Assembly: GCA_035495315.1 (NCBI GenBank)
Contig: DATJGF010000170.1
Span: forward strand, 3,557 to 67,556
DNA: 64,000 nt
DNA from: DATJGF01 sp035495315
Lineage (GTDB): Bacteria > Verrucomicrobiota > Verrucomicrobiia > Limisphaerales > UBA8199
Direction of reading: 5' to 3'
Below are positions 42,360 to 51,538 of the stretch, piece by piece. Every line of letters starts with the position of its first letter. Position 1 is the stretch's first letter. A model generated the notes under the pieces. The model saw only the letters and a list, made by a program, of their open reading frames with translations, was not told where the DNA came from and ran no database searches. The position numbers were made by a program, and so were the translations under genes.

Positions 42360-42418
42360 AACCCTTTGAAAGGGTTCGATCCACCCAGGACCTGGTACAC
42401 CTCCATAAATGGAGGTGT
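42360..42418. repeat. Two perfect hairpins in the gene gap
   Basis: AACCCTTTGAAAGGGTT (42360-42376) and ACACCTCCATAAATGGAGGTGT (42397-42418, 8-bp stem) lie 20 bases apart in the 227-base gap between two minus-strand genes. Neither is followed by a T tract on either strand. They look like a dispersed intergenic element; one could act as a 3'-end structure for the outer-membrane protein gene. Confidence 0.6.
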
Positions 42419-42482
42419 TAATGAGATGAAGCAACGGGGAGCAAAAGCGCATTCGCATGCACTTTTAATCGTGCCCGTTCTG

Positions 42483-43424
42483 TTAGAAGCGCCAGTTCAC
42501 GGCGGCGCGGACCCGATAATCTGGCACAACCTGTATTCCGGAATTGTCCCGGCTCACCGGCAAATCCAAGCCGAGCTGTGCGCTGAGTTGGCTGCCCCAG
42601 GTGAAGTTAAACTGCGGACCAAGGTAGACAAGAGTTTCGGCCGAATCTTCATCTGGCACGCCAACAAAAGTATCCTTGCCCTTGGTTTCGCCGGAAACGA
42701 TCGCCTGCAATGAGAGGGTGAATTGGTGGTTAAGCGCGAGGTAGGCTCCGGGGCCGCCTACCCACACAAGGTCGTTGGCATATTGGTGTTGAAAATCCCC
42801 TTCAGTGCGAATGCCGTATTGCAGATTCGCAGTGAAGAGAAACCGTTTCCAGCGCCCGAACACACCCGTCCCAACGAGGCCGTCGTAGGATCCCGAGCCC
42901 AAGGCGAGGTCGTGCCCACCGATGCCTTCGGGCAAGTCGGAATCCGGTGTATTCAATAGCGCGGAATCGCCGGTCGGGAATTTGACTCCTCCCAACACAG
43001 TCCAAGTGAGGTTGAATCGCTCGGTAAGTTTCTCATAGGCGATAAAGGTACCAATCAGTGACAGATCGCCTATGCCAGAAGTGCTGTCGTGCATCACATC
43101 CGAGCCGTAAGCGCGGTAAATGAGCGGTACATTGAGCTGAACCCCGATTCGGTTGTTGAAATTGTAACCGGCGAATACCTGCGTCATCGAACCGTCGATA
43201 TACTGGCCTTCGTTAGGGATCTCATGTCCCTCCTGTTGCAGGGTTCCGAAATGAGTAAATTGTTCGGCGATGCCGCCGAAAAAGCCCTTGCCATTTTGGC
43301 CCTGAGCCTGCGCGGCAGCGTAAATCGCGCACAAATCGCACGAGAAGACTGGCCCCACGGCTGCCAGACTTATCACCGAGACAAAAATGAACGTTTTCAC
43401 TGTCATAACTTTCTTCAACACCAT
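42483..43424 (-). CDS. Outer-membrane beta-barrel protein with N-terminal CxxC
   Basis: A 313-residue protein with a signal peptide (TFIFVSVISLAAVGPVFS), a mature N-terminus starting CDLCAIY, and a predicted 12-strand barrel (alternating residues, Gly-rich turns such as GGVKFPTGDSALLN and DLALGSGSYDG) ending WRF. It resembles the phenol/MetA-type transporter family (PF13557-like). The CxxC immediately after the signal peptide is unusual for a barrel and could bind metal. It follows the small CxxC protein gene 43520-43900 by about 95 bases. Possible role: metal efflux or uptake channel, by context only. Confidence 0.78.
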   Translation of the reverse strand: MVLKKVMTVKTFIFVSVISLAAVGPVFSCDLCAIYAAAQAQGQNGKGFFGGIAEQFTHFGTLQQEGHEIPNEGQYIDGSMTQVFAGYNFNNRIGVQLNVPLIYRAYGSDVMHDSTSGIGDLSLIGTFIAYEKLTERFNLTWTVLGGVKFPTGDSALLNTPDSDLPEGIGGHDLALGSGSYDGLVGTGVFGRWKRFLFTANLQYGIRTEGDFQHQYANDLVWVGGPGAYLALNHQFTLSLQAIVSGETKGKDTFVGVPDEDSAETLVYLGPQFNFTWGSQLSAQLGLDLPVSRDNSGIQVVPDYRVRAAVNWRF

Positions 43425-43519
43425 ATGCCTACAAGGAAGTGCGAGACTCCACAGCTGCAGCCACAGCCAAGGCCGGTGGGAATGGCTTCAGCACACCGCA
43501 ACTGACTCGAATTGAAACC

Positions 43520-43900
43520 TCAGGAAAATTGGAATTTAGGAGGAGGGACCGGCGGCGGGTTTGGCCTCAAGGCGCCAAACATTTCTGTGCTCAACATGTT
43601 CCAAAAGTGGGTTAACGGTGTGAAGAGGAAAACCGTCCGCGCATATGAAAACTCAAACTTCTTCCATTGAAGCGGAAGATCGGATTTCTTTTCCGATTGC
43701 TTCCCTTCGGCAATTTCTTTGCACAGCGCACAGGGGTGACTGCCATCAAAAGTCTTTACCAGGGCTTCGGTGAAGCTGGCTTCCTGCGAGTAACTGACCA
43801 CCATACCGACCCAGGCAAGCGATTGGAAAAACGCCCAATGCAACCCGATAGAACAAGCCAGCGCGATAACCATTGCGGCTTTGGGCAAACGTCGGAGCAC
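43520..43900 (-). CDS. Small membrane-anchored protein with HPCALC motif
   Basis: A 126-residue protein (GTG start, or 117 residues from ATG 43873). The N-terminal hydrophobic segment AAMVIALACSIGLHWAFFQS may be a signal anchor. It is followed by VVSYSQEASF, the motif HPCALCKEIAEGKQSEKK and a Pro-rich end (PNPPPVPPPKF). The His-Pro-Cys-x-x-Cys suggests metal or haem binding. I recall such proteins in other Verrucomicrobiota, but no function is established. It precedes the barrel with a CDLC N-terminus, so the two may handle a metal together. Confidence 0.7.
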   Translation of the reverse strand: MLRRLPKAAMVIALACSIGLHWAFFQSLAWVGMVVSYSQEASFTEALVKTFDGSHPCALCKEIAEGKQSEKKSDLPLQWKKFEFSYARTVFLFTPLTHFWNMLSTEMFGALRPNPPPVPPPKFQFS

Positions 43901-44084
43901 GCGGCAAGGCTAGCCGAGTCCCACTGAAAGTCAAAGCACCGGTTTTTCATGTTGGGTTAGACGCCGGCACTCCTTACACTTTCGGTGCTAATATGTGGCG
44001 GAGCCGAAATTGTCAACATTCAAAGAGCTATCGTCCGTTTGCATGCGCGAGGGTAACGAAAATTCGACTCCGGCGGCACGAGTA

Positions 44085-47000
44085 ATGATTAACCTCATAT
44101 CCATAGTCTTCCGCCGATTGCGTTGCGCGTTCATCCAGCTGGCGTTGGCCGCATGGTTTTTGACTCCCAATTCCATTTGCGCGGCGGATCAGGAATCTCA
44201 ATTTCTTACTGGCGTCCGGCAGCTGACCTTTGAAGGAAAACGAAGTGGAGAAGGGTACTTCTCCCCCGACGGCAAATCGCTGATATTTCAGAGCGAACGT
44301 GACCCTGACAATCCGTTCTACCAAATTTATCTGCTCGATTTGGAAACGGGCGATACGCATCGCGTTTCTCCAGGTGTCGGCAAAACCACGTGCGCCTTTT
44401 TCAGACCTGGAACCGACGAAGTGTTGTTCTCGTCCTCACACCAGGATCCAGAAGCACGGGCTAAAATGCGAGCCGAGCTGGAATTTCGCGCCTCGGGTCA
44501 ACAGCGGCGTTATGCCTGGGACTACGACGACCAGATGGAGATCTGGTCCGCACACCGTGACGGATCACAGCTCAAGCGACTGACGGATGCAAAAGGCTAC
44601 GATGCCGAGGCGAGCTACTCGCCCGATGGCAAGCTCGTTGTCTTCTCCTCCAACCGTCACGCCTATACCGAAAAACTTTCCGACGCGGACCAGAAACGGT
44701 TCGAAAAAGACAAATCCTATTTCTGCGAACTGTATCTGATGAATGCCGACGGGGCGAACGTACGTCGCCTTACGCATACCCCCGGTTATGATGGCGGCCC
44801 CTTCTTCTCGCCAGACGGTGGGCGCATTATTTGGCGCCGATTCGATGAAAGCGGGGTCATTGCCAACGTTTTCACCATGAAATTAGATGGAACGGACATG
44901 CGGCAACTGACGGATTTCGGCTGCATGGCCTGGGCTCCCTATTTTCATCCATCGGGTTCATATCTTGTTTTCACCGCCAACAAGCTCGGGTTCGACAATT
45001 TCGAACTGTTTATTGTCGATGCCGAGGGCGGTCGCCAACCCGTTCGAGTGACCTTCACCGATGGCTTTGACGGCTTGCCGGTTTTCTCGCCCGACGGCCA
45101 GAAGCTTTGCTGGACCTCCGGCCGCACCAGCGACCATAGATCTCAATTATTCCTGGCGAACTGGAACCACCAGGCCGCCCTCAAAGCGCTCGCCGCCGCT
45201 CCGTTGCGGCAGGCGTCCACCATGGGCGTATCACCTGCTGATACTACGCTTTCACTAACAAAGACGGCACTGACCTCTCCGCCCGAGGCCATCAGTGCCA
45301 GCTCCTTGAAGCAAGACGTGGAATTCCTCGCTTCGAACGCGTTGGAAGGCCGCCGGACAGGCGAACCGGGCGCGCAGAAGGCGGCCACGTTTCTGGTCGA
45401 GCAACTGCAACAGACAGGCCTTGAGCCGGTCGGGGCCGATAATGATTTTCGGGAGCCGTTTGAGTTCACAGCCGGAGTCAAAGTCTTAACGAATCAAAAC
45501 CAGCTCGTTGTAAATGTCCACGGACAATCCACGAACGCATTCGAACCGGAAAAGGACTTCAGACCGCTTTCTTTCACTGCAAACGACACCTTTCAAGGCG
45601 AGGTCGTGTTTGCCGGGTATGGTCTCTCCGTGCCAGAAAGCGCGGAAAGCGGCTACGACTCGTATGCCGGTCTCGAAGTGAGCAACAAAATAGTGCTGGC
45701 GCTGCGATATGTGCCGGAGGACGTGCCCGCCAAAAGGCGACAGGAACTGAATGTGTACGCTGGACTTCGCTACAAAGCCATGATGGCGCGGCAGCGCGGG
45801 GCTAAAGCGCTCCTTGTCGTCACGGGGCCCAATTCGCCCAACGCGGGCCAGTTGGTACCGCTCACCTTTGATACGAGTCTGTCGGGTTCGGGTATCATTG
45901 CGGCAAGTATCAGCGACAACGTAGCTGACGCAATCCTACGGGCAGCGGGCAAGGATCTGAAAACGCTTCAAACCGCTTTGGACACCGAAAATCCTCACAC
46001 GCCTAATGGGCACAGTTCGCCCCATGAGTCGCAGCCGGGAAGCGGCTTCTGGCTAACAAACGTTGCCATCAAAATCTCGACCGCGGTCCAACACGTTAAA
46101 GCGAGCGACAACAATGTAGTGGCGATGCTCCCACCAAGCGATGGTCGTGCGAACCCGGAATACGTGGTTGTGGGAGCCCATTATGACCACCTCGGCCGCG
46201 GCGATTCCCACTCGCTCGAGCGTTCCGGCGAGGAAGGCAAAATTCACAATGGCGCCGATGATAATGCCTCAGGCACTTCCGTCGTGTTGGAATTAGCTCG
46301 TACCTTTGCGGGGGAATACGCCCGGCACCCGGAAAGCTTCAAACGCGGGCTCATCTTCGCCCTTTGGTCGGGCGAGGAACTCGGGGTTATCGGCTCGTCG
46401 CATTTTGTCGACCACCCTCCGGTCAATCTATCGAACATGATTGCTTACGTGAACTTCGATATGGTAGGCCGCCTCGCGGATAACAAACTGTATTTGCAGG
46501 GCGTTGGTTCGTCGTCGGTGTGGCGCAAGTTGATTGAGAAACGGAACGTCGCCGCAGGCTTTAATGTAGTCTTGCAGGATGACCCCTATTTACCGACCGA
46601 TGTAACCGCATTTTATCCCAAGGGAATTCCCGTGATCCATTTTTTCACCGGCAGTCACGAGGATTACCATCGCCCCACGGACACCGCGGAGAAAATAAAT
46701 TACGACGGCATGGAACGCATCGCCCGGTTCGCTCGCGCTCTCATTACCGACCTCCTCACCGCGCCGGAGCGCCCCGACTATATGAAAGTGACTCACGGCG
46801 ACCGCGACACCGCGGGCCGCGAGCAACTCCGCGCATACTTAGGGACAATTCCCGATTATACCACTGAGGTCGAGGGGGTAAAACTCAGCGGTGTACGCGG
46901 GGGCGGTCCTGCCGAGAAAGCGGGGCTAAAAGGTGGCGATGTGATCGTCGAATTCGGCGGGCAACAAATCAAAAACATTTATGATTACACGTATGCGCTC

Positions 47001-47093
47001 GATGCGGTGAAAATCGGCAAACCGGTCGAGGTTGTCGTGCTTCGCGATGGCCAGCGGGTGAAACTGACCGTGACGCCTGAGGCGCGGAAGTAA
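44085..47093 (+). CDS. Secreted TolB-propeller / M28 aminopeptidase / PDZ fusion
   Basis: The frame is open from 43995 but ATG 44085 gives a good signal peptide (FIQLALAAWFLTPNSICAA) and 1002 residues. Residues about 45-370 are PD40/TolB-like propeller units (YFSPDGKSLIFQS, SYSPDGKLVVFSS). A PA-domain-like insert and M28 zinc peptidase follow: AHYDH at about 698, NGADDNASG at about 721, GEEL near 762, NFDMVG near 790 and HEDYHRPTD near 857. A PDZ domain ends the protein (GGPAEKAGLKGGDVIVEFGG). All zinc ligands are present, so it should be active. It probably degrades peptides in the periplasm or outside. Confidence 0.9.
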   Translation: MINLISIVFRRLRCAFIQLALAAWFLTPNSICAADQESQFLTGVRQLTFEGKRSGEGYFSPDGKSLIFQSERDPDNPFYQIYLLDLETGDTHRVSPGVGKTTCAFFRPGTDEVLFSSSHQDPEARAKMRAELEFRASGQQRRYAWDYDDQMEIWSAHRDGSQLKRLTDAKGYDAEASYSPDGKLVVFSSNRHAYTEKLSDADQKRFEKDKSYFCELYLMNADGANVRRLTHTPGYDGGPFFSPDGGRIIWRRFDESGVIANVFTMKLDGTDMRQLTDFGCMAWAPYFHPSGSYLVFTANKLGFDNFELFIVDAEGGRQPVRVTFTDGFDGLPVFSPDGQKLCWTSGRTSDHRSQLFLANWNHQAALKALAAAPLRQASTMGVSPADTTLSLTKTALTSPPEAISASSLKQDVEFLASNALEGRRTGEPGAQKAATFLVEQLQQTGLEPVGADNDFREPFEFTAGVKVLTNQNQLVVNVHGQSTNAFEPEKDFRPLSFTANDTFQGEVVFAGYGLSVPESAESGYDSYAGLEVSNKIVLALRYVPEDVPAKRRQELNVYAGLRYKAMMARQRGAKALLVVTGPNSPNAGQLVPLTFDTSLSGSGIIAASISDNVADAILRAAGKDLKTLQTALDTENPHTPNGHSSPHESQPGSGFWLTNVAIKISTAVQHVKASDNNVVAMLPPSDGRANPEYVVVGAHYDHLGRGDSHSLERSGEEGKIHNGADDNASGTSVVLELARTFAGEYARHPESFKRGLIFALWSGEELGVIGSSHFVDHPPVNLSNMIAYVNFDMVGRLADNKLYLQGVGSSSVWRKLIEKRNVAAGFNVVLQDDPYLPTDVTAFYPKGIPVIHFFTGSHEDYHRPTDTAEKINYDGMERIARFARALITDLLTAPERPDYMKVTHGDRDTAGREQLRAYLGTIPDYTTEVEGVKLSGVRGGGPAEKAGLKGGDVIVEFGGQQIKNIYDYTYALDAVKIGKPVEVVVLRDGQRVKLTVTPEARK

Positions 47094-47097
47094 CAGG

Positions 47098-47970
47098 TCA
47101 GTTTGGAACAGTAGTATTTTCGGCCATCCAGTGCGTATCCATCCAGGAATTGCCCGCTGGTTGATCCAAAGGCAACGTCCCTGTGTAGGTTACCGGCGCC
47201 TTGCCAATTTTTGAACCGATCCATTTATGGACGTCGGAATGGCCATCCGCGAAAGAGAACCCGCAAGCGCCGTTATGATAACTGGCCGGCATGTCGATAT
47301 AGTAAGCCGCGCTGGGCGGATCAGTCGGTTGGTTGCCGTTGCAAGTGGTGGCAAAGGCACCATCATTGATGCTATCGGGATGTTCATCGACAAAAACAAA
47401 GGTCTTGGTCGGCAATACGATGTTGGACAACTTATTGTAAAGGCGCCACTTGGGACCCAACCAGGTACCTGCGCTGAAGACCTGGCTCATCGAGTTGCTG
47501 CGGACGCGCGGACGCTTGATTCCGCTGACCGACACCATCGCACGATCGGCCGGGCATTTATAGACGTCTTTGTTCTTGCCGGTATAAACCCAGATCGGGC
47601 TTTTAGTCATGTCGTGATCGATGTCCCAATTGACGGCGTCGGAAGTGAACGTCAGCCAGCCACTAAACCAGTTTGGCCGCAACACACCATTACTATCGCG
47701 AATGTTATCTTCGCAGGTGAGCAGTCGGTCGGAGTTATCGTCGGTGTAAAGTCGCCATGACAACGTCAATTGTTTGGTGTTATTCAAACATTGAATGCCT
47801 TGCGCCTTCAGTTTTGCTTTCGCGATCGCGGGCATTAACATCGCCGCCAGTATGGCAATAATGGCAATCACCACTAATAGTTCGATCAGGGTGAAGCCAT
47901 TCGGCCGCCAAGCCGGCCGGGTAATACCAAGGGAAGATTTGTCCATCATCGGGTCGGGTTTGTCTTTCAT
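47098..47970 (-). CDS. Type II/IV pseudopilin-like protein (DUF1559-type)
   Basis: A 290-residue protein with the prepilin cleavage site NGFTLIELLVVIAIIAILAA at residues 24-43. The C-terminal domain has SFADGHSDVHKW, the FADGHV-like motif of the verrucomicrobial and planctomycete pseudopilin-like family (DUF1559/H-X9-DG). These are numerous in PVC genomes, where they may be secreted or assembled by a type II-like apparatus. No secretion genes adjoin it. It is convergent with the M28 fusion gene, five bases apart. Confidence 0.9.
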   Translation of the reverse strand: MKDKPDPMMDKSSLGITRPAWRPNGFTLIELLVVIAIIAILAAMLMPAIAKAKLKAQGIQCLNNTKQLTLSWRLYTDDNSDRLLTCEDNIRDSNGVLRPNWFSGWLTFTSDAVNWDIDHDMTKSPIWVYTGKNKDVYKCPADRAMVSVSGIKRPRVRSNSMSQVFSAGTWLGPKWRLYNKLSNIVLPTKTFVFVDEHPDSINDGAFATTCNGNQPTDPPSAAYYIDMPASYHNGACGFSFADGHSDVHKWIGSKIGKAPVTYTGTLPLDQPAGNSWMDTHWMAENTTVPN

Positions 47971-48049
47971 AAACGGAGAACAGTTGAGTTACGGCTCTGC
48001 TTGCGGACAGACGGACCTGGGAATCTAATCCGAAAGATAAGTTAATTGT

Positions 48050-51000
48050 GTGAAAACGTCAAGGCCCATTTTGAATGCCCCGCCCCTCGGCTTGACCCTG
48101 GCGCTGCTCTTAACGTCTCCAAATCGCGTTTCGATTGTCGCGCAACCCAACGAGGCTCTCGAGGTGGCGCGGCTTCGCTGTGAGAACCGAGTCAACCCGA
48201 CTGGCCTCGATGTGATGCACCCGAGACTGAGTTGGATTGTAGCCTCCGATGAGCGGGGCCAAAAGCAGTCCGTGTTTCATATCCTGGTGGCTTCCTCGCC
48301 TGAGGCACTGGCGCGCGACGAAGGGGACTTGTGGGATTCCGGGAAGGTTCTCTCGGACCAAACGTCCCAGGTTTTTTACGAGGGTAAGCCGTTGAGCTCA
48401 CGGCAGCTCGCCTGGTGGAAAATCCGCGTTTGGGATAAAGATCGACTTGCGACCTCCTGGAGTAGTCCTGCGCATTGGTCAATGGGTTTGCTAAATCGTT
48501 CGGATTGGCAAGCGGCCTGGATCGCCGACACCGCATTATTTGGAAACACCGCCGCCAAGGCCCCGCTCAACGGCTATCACACTGAATTAGCCAACCATCC
48601 TGATTCCGCAAAATGGGTAACACTGGACTTGGGCGGACCGCAAAACTTTGACAGTGTGCGCCTGTTTCCAGCGCGTCCCTACGACTGGCAGCCCGACACG
48701 GCCGGTTTTCTCTTTCCACGAAGGTTCAAAATTGAAGTGGCACAGCAACAAGACTTTTCAGATTCACAAGTTCTGGTGGATCGAACAGCGAGCGACGAAC
48801 CGAACCCGGGAACGAATGCTCCCATCTACCGATTTCCAGCAGCGCAAGGCCGGTTCGTACGCCTTCTGGTTACCATTTTACCGCGCCGCGACGATACGGA
48901 TTTCGGTTTCGCATTGGCGGAGATGGAGGTGCTGCACGAGGGAACAAATCTCGCACGAAATGCGCCGGTCCAGGTCCTCGATTCGATAGAAACTGGCCCG
49001 TGGGCTAAAGCCAACCTCACGGATGGCGTTGTGCAGACGGTCCCACCAGGCGGCGTCGCGGGAGCCCTGCCCGCAACCCTGTTGCGCAAGCAATTCACTG
49101 TATCCAAATCTCTCCGCCAAGCGACTGCTTACGTGACAGCTCTCGGTCTTTACGAACTCCACCTCAATAGCCAACGGGTCGGTGAGCAATTATTGGCACC
49201 GGAATGGACCAGTTACCGAAAACGCATGCAGTATCAGGTCTATGATGTCACGCGACTCCTGCGCCCTGGCGAGAACGCCGTCGGTGCGCTGCTTGGTGAA
49301 GGTTGGTATGCCGGCCGGCTGATGGTTGTTGGGCGTTTTGCGTACGGAACCTTCCCGCAATTTTTTCTCCAGCTGGAGCTGGAGTTTACTGATGGCACGG
49401 GTCAGACCGTGAGCTCGGATGGTTCATGGAAGAGCACAACCGACGGACCAATCCGCTCTGCCGGTATTTACGATGGAGAGATATACGATGCAGCGCATGA
49501 ACAGTCCGGCTGGGACATGCCTGGGTTTAACGACAGTGGCTGGCGCAATGTCAGGAGTTTGCCGGTGGATTCCCGGCAGCTCGTTTGGCAACGAAACGAG
49601 CCGATCGAAATCGAGCAGGAACTGCGTTGTCTGAAAATCACCGAGCCGAAACCGGGTGCCTACGTACTGGATTTCGGCCAGAATATGGTGGGCTGGTGTC
49701 GTTTTCGCGGACAGGCAACAAAAGAAAAAGCCATCACCTTGCGGCATGGGGAGATGCTCAACGACGACGGGACGCTTTATACGGCAAATTTACGGGGCGC
49801 ACCGCAAGTGGATCGTTACCTGCCGGCGGCGGATGGCGAGTTCTCTCTTGAACCGCATTTCACGTATCACGGTTTCCGCTACGTGGAAGTGACCGGCCTG
49901 GGTGGGCCCCCATTGACCAATTCGGCTCTCGGACGCGTATTTCATTCCGCCGCGCCACCGGTCGGCCGCTTTGAGTGCTCCGATCCGTCTATCAATCAGC
50001 TCATGAGAAATGTGCTTTGGACCGAGCGCGCCAACCTGATGAGCTCACCGAACGATTGCCCGCAACGGGATGAACGCTTCGGCTGGATGGGGGACATTCA
50101 AGCGTTCGCGCAAACGGCCGTTTTCAACATGGATCTTGCAGCATTCTTTTCCAAGTGGACACAAGATATCCGAGATGATCAGGCCGATGATGGCCGATTC
50201 CCCGACTTCGCACCGCATCCTGCCGACCCCAACGCTCAGTTCTCCGGCGTTCCGGCCTGGGGCGATGCCGGCGTAATCGTCCCCTGGCGGGCGTATCAGA
50301 ATTACGGCGATACGGAATTACTGGCAGCCAGTTTCGGATCGGCATGTCGTTGGGTCGATTATATTCATCGTCTCAATCCTAACTTGATCTGGGAACGTGG
50401 CCGGAACAATGATTACAATGACTGGCTCAATGGCGATTGGGTTAAACAGGCCGGGTGGCCGACCAATGGCGCCTCTGTTCCCAAAGATCTTTTTGCCACG
50501 GCATTCTTTGCGCACTCGACCGATTTGGTCGCCAAAATGGCCGACGTACTTCACCGGGCGGATGAAGCGAAAAGGTACCACGAATTGTTCACGCAAATTA
50601 AGACGGCTTTCAACGCCCGGTTCGTACGACCGGACGGACGGCTTGAGGGTGATACTCAGGGGGGATATGCGCTGGCATTGAATTTCGATCTGCTGCCGAT
50701 GGATCTCCGCACTGCCGCCGCACAGCACCTCGTGAAGGGAATTCACCGCTATGGCGACCATCTCTCCACCGGCATTCAAACGACACACCGAGCATTGCTG
50801 GAGTTAACCCGATATGGCTACCAGGAGCTTGCCTGGCAGCTAGTCACCAATCGCACTTTCCCTTCGTGGTTGTACATGATCGATAACGGCGCCACCACGA
50901 TCTGGGAACGGTGGGATGGTTACGTCAGGGGCCGTGGGTTCCAGGATGCCGGGATGAACTCATTTAATCACTGGGCGTTTGGCGCGGTCGGAGAGTGGAT

Positions 51001-51361
51001 CTGGCGAAATGTCGCCGGTCTAAACCCGGACGACGCTCAAGCGGGATGGAAGCATTTCGTGGTTTGGCCACGGCCGGGTGGTGGAGTGATCTGGGCCAAA
51101 GCCGAATATGATTCAATACACGGCCCGATCGCCAGCAGTTGGCGAAAAGAGGGAGCGACATTCTACCTGAAGGTATCAGTACCAGCCAACACCACCGCGA
51201 CAGTGATTCTTCCCGCTCGTGACGCTGCCGGTCTAAGCGAGAGCGGAAAACCCGCCGCGCAGGCCACCGGAGTAAAATTCCTGCGGTTCGAGAACGGACG
51301 CGCAGCCTTCGAGGTCCAGAGCGGGCGGTACGAGTTTACGTCTGTGAGTAGCGTCGATTGA
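48050..51361 (+). CDS. Alpha-L-rhamnosidase, GH78, with discoidin-like insert
   Basis: An 1103-residue secreted enzyme (GTG start, signal peptide in the first 35 residues). The N-terminal RLRCENRVNPTGLDVMHPRLSW is the Bac_rhamnosid_N entry. An F5/8-C discoidin-like domain is inserted at about 180-310 (WVTLDLGGPQNFDSVRLFP, FVRLLVT). The (alpha/alpha)6 catalytic domain has NDCPQRDERFGWMGD near 668-682 with the acidic catalytic residues and TTIWERWDGY near 950-960 with the general base Glu. It cleaves terminal alpha-L-rhamnose from pectin side chains or flavonoid glycosides. The insert may bind sugars. Confidence 0.93.
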   Translation: MKTSRPILNAPPLGLTLALLLTSPNRVSIVAQPNEALEVARLRCENRVNPTGLDVMHPRLSWIVASDERGQKQSVFHILVASSPEALARDEGDLWDSGKVLSDQTSQVFYEGKPLSSRQLAWWKIRVWDKDRLATSWSSPAHWSMGLLNRSDWQAAWIADTALFGNTAAKAPLNGYHTELANHPDSAKWVTLDLGGPQNFDSVRLFPARPYDWQPDTAGFLFPRRFKIEVAQQQDFSDSQVLVDRTASDEPNPGTNAPIYRFPAAQGRFVRLLVTILPRRDDTDFGFALAEMEVLHEGTNLARNAPVQVLDSIETGPWAKANLTDGVVQTVPPGGVAGALPATLLRKQFTVSKSLRQATAYVTALGLYELHLNSQRVGEQLLAPEWTSYRKRMQYQVYDVTRLLRPGENAVGALLGEGWYAGRLMVVGRFAYGTFPQFFLQLELEFTDGTGQTVSSDGSWKSTTDGPIRSAGIYDGEIYDAAHEQSGWDMPGFNDSGWRNVRSLPVDSRQLVWQRNEPIEIEQELRCLKITEPKPGAYVLDFGQNMVGWCRFRGQATKEKAITLRHGEMLNDDGTLYTANLRGAPQVDRYLPAADGEFSLEPHFTYHGFRYVEVTGLGGPPLTNSALGRVFHSAAPPVGRFECSDPSINQLMRNVLWTERANLMSSPNDCPQRDERFGWMGDIQAFAQTAVFNMDLAAFFSKWTQDIRDDQADDGRFPDFAPHPADPNAQFSGVPAWGDAGVIVPWRAYQNYGDTELLAASFGSACRWVDYIHRLNPNLIWERGRNNDYNDWLNGDWVKQAGWPTNGASVPKDLFATAFFAHSTDLVAKMADVLHRADEAKRYHELFTQIKTAFNARFVRPDGRLEGDTQGGYALALNFDLLPMDLRTAAAQHLVKGIHRYGDHLSTGIQTTHRALLELTRYGYQELAWQLVTNRTFPSWLYMIDNGATTIWERWDGYVRGRGFQDAGMNSFNHWAFGAVGEWIWRNVAGLNPDDAQAGWKHFVVWPRPGGGVIWAKAEYDSIHGPIASSWRKEGATFYLKVSVPANTTATVILPARDAAGLSESGKPAAQATGVKFLRFENGRAAFEVQSGRYEFTSVSSVD

Positions 51362-51365
51362 AAAT

Positions 51366-51421
51366 CGGCTGTAGCGCCGGTTGGCAACCGGCGAAACAGC
51401 CGACTGATAGTCGGCGTTACA
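51366..51421. repeat. REP-like double hairpin after GH78
   Basis: GCCGGTTGGCAACCGGC (51376-51392) and GCCGACTGATAGTCGGC (51399-51415) are perfect hairpins. Flanking CGGCTGT and ACAGCCG also pair, so a larger alternative fold exists. It starts five bases after the GH78 stop. No T tract follows, so it is more likely a dispersed REP-like element than an intrinsic terminator. Confidence 0.8.
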
Positions 51422-51538
51422 ACGACTAGATCAGCTTCGGTTTTCGACATTTCAGTCCGCTCATTTGCTAATTTCAGGTTACAGCACGCCAACACAGATC
51501 GGACTGGTCATCAGCTTGCGGGCGCATAAAATCCGCCC

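Noticed and set aside
42361..42382. GGGTTCGATCCACCC resembling a tRNA T-arm
   Set aside because: The five-base stem does not pair around the TTCGATC loop, and no anticodon arm or acceptor stem lies at the right distance. It belongs to the hairpin element.
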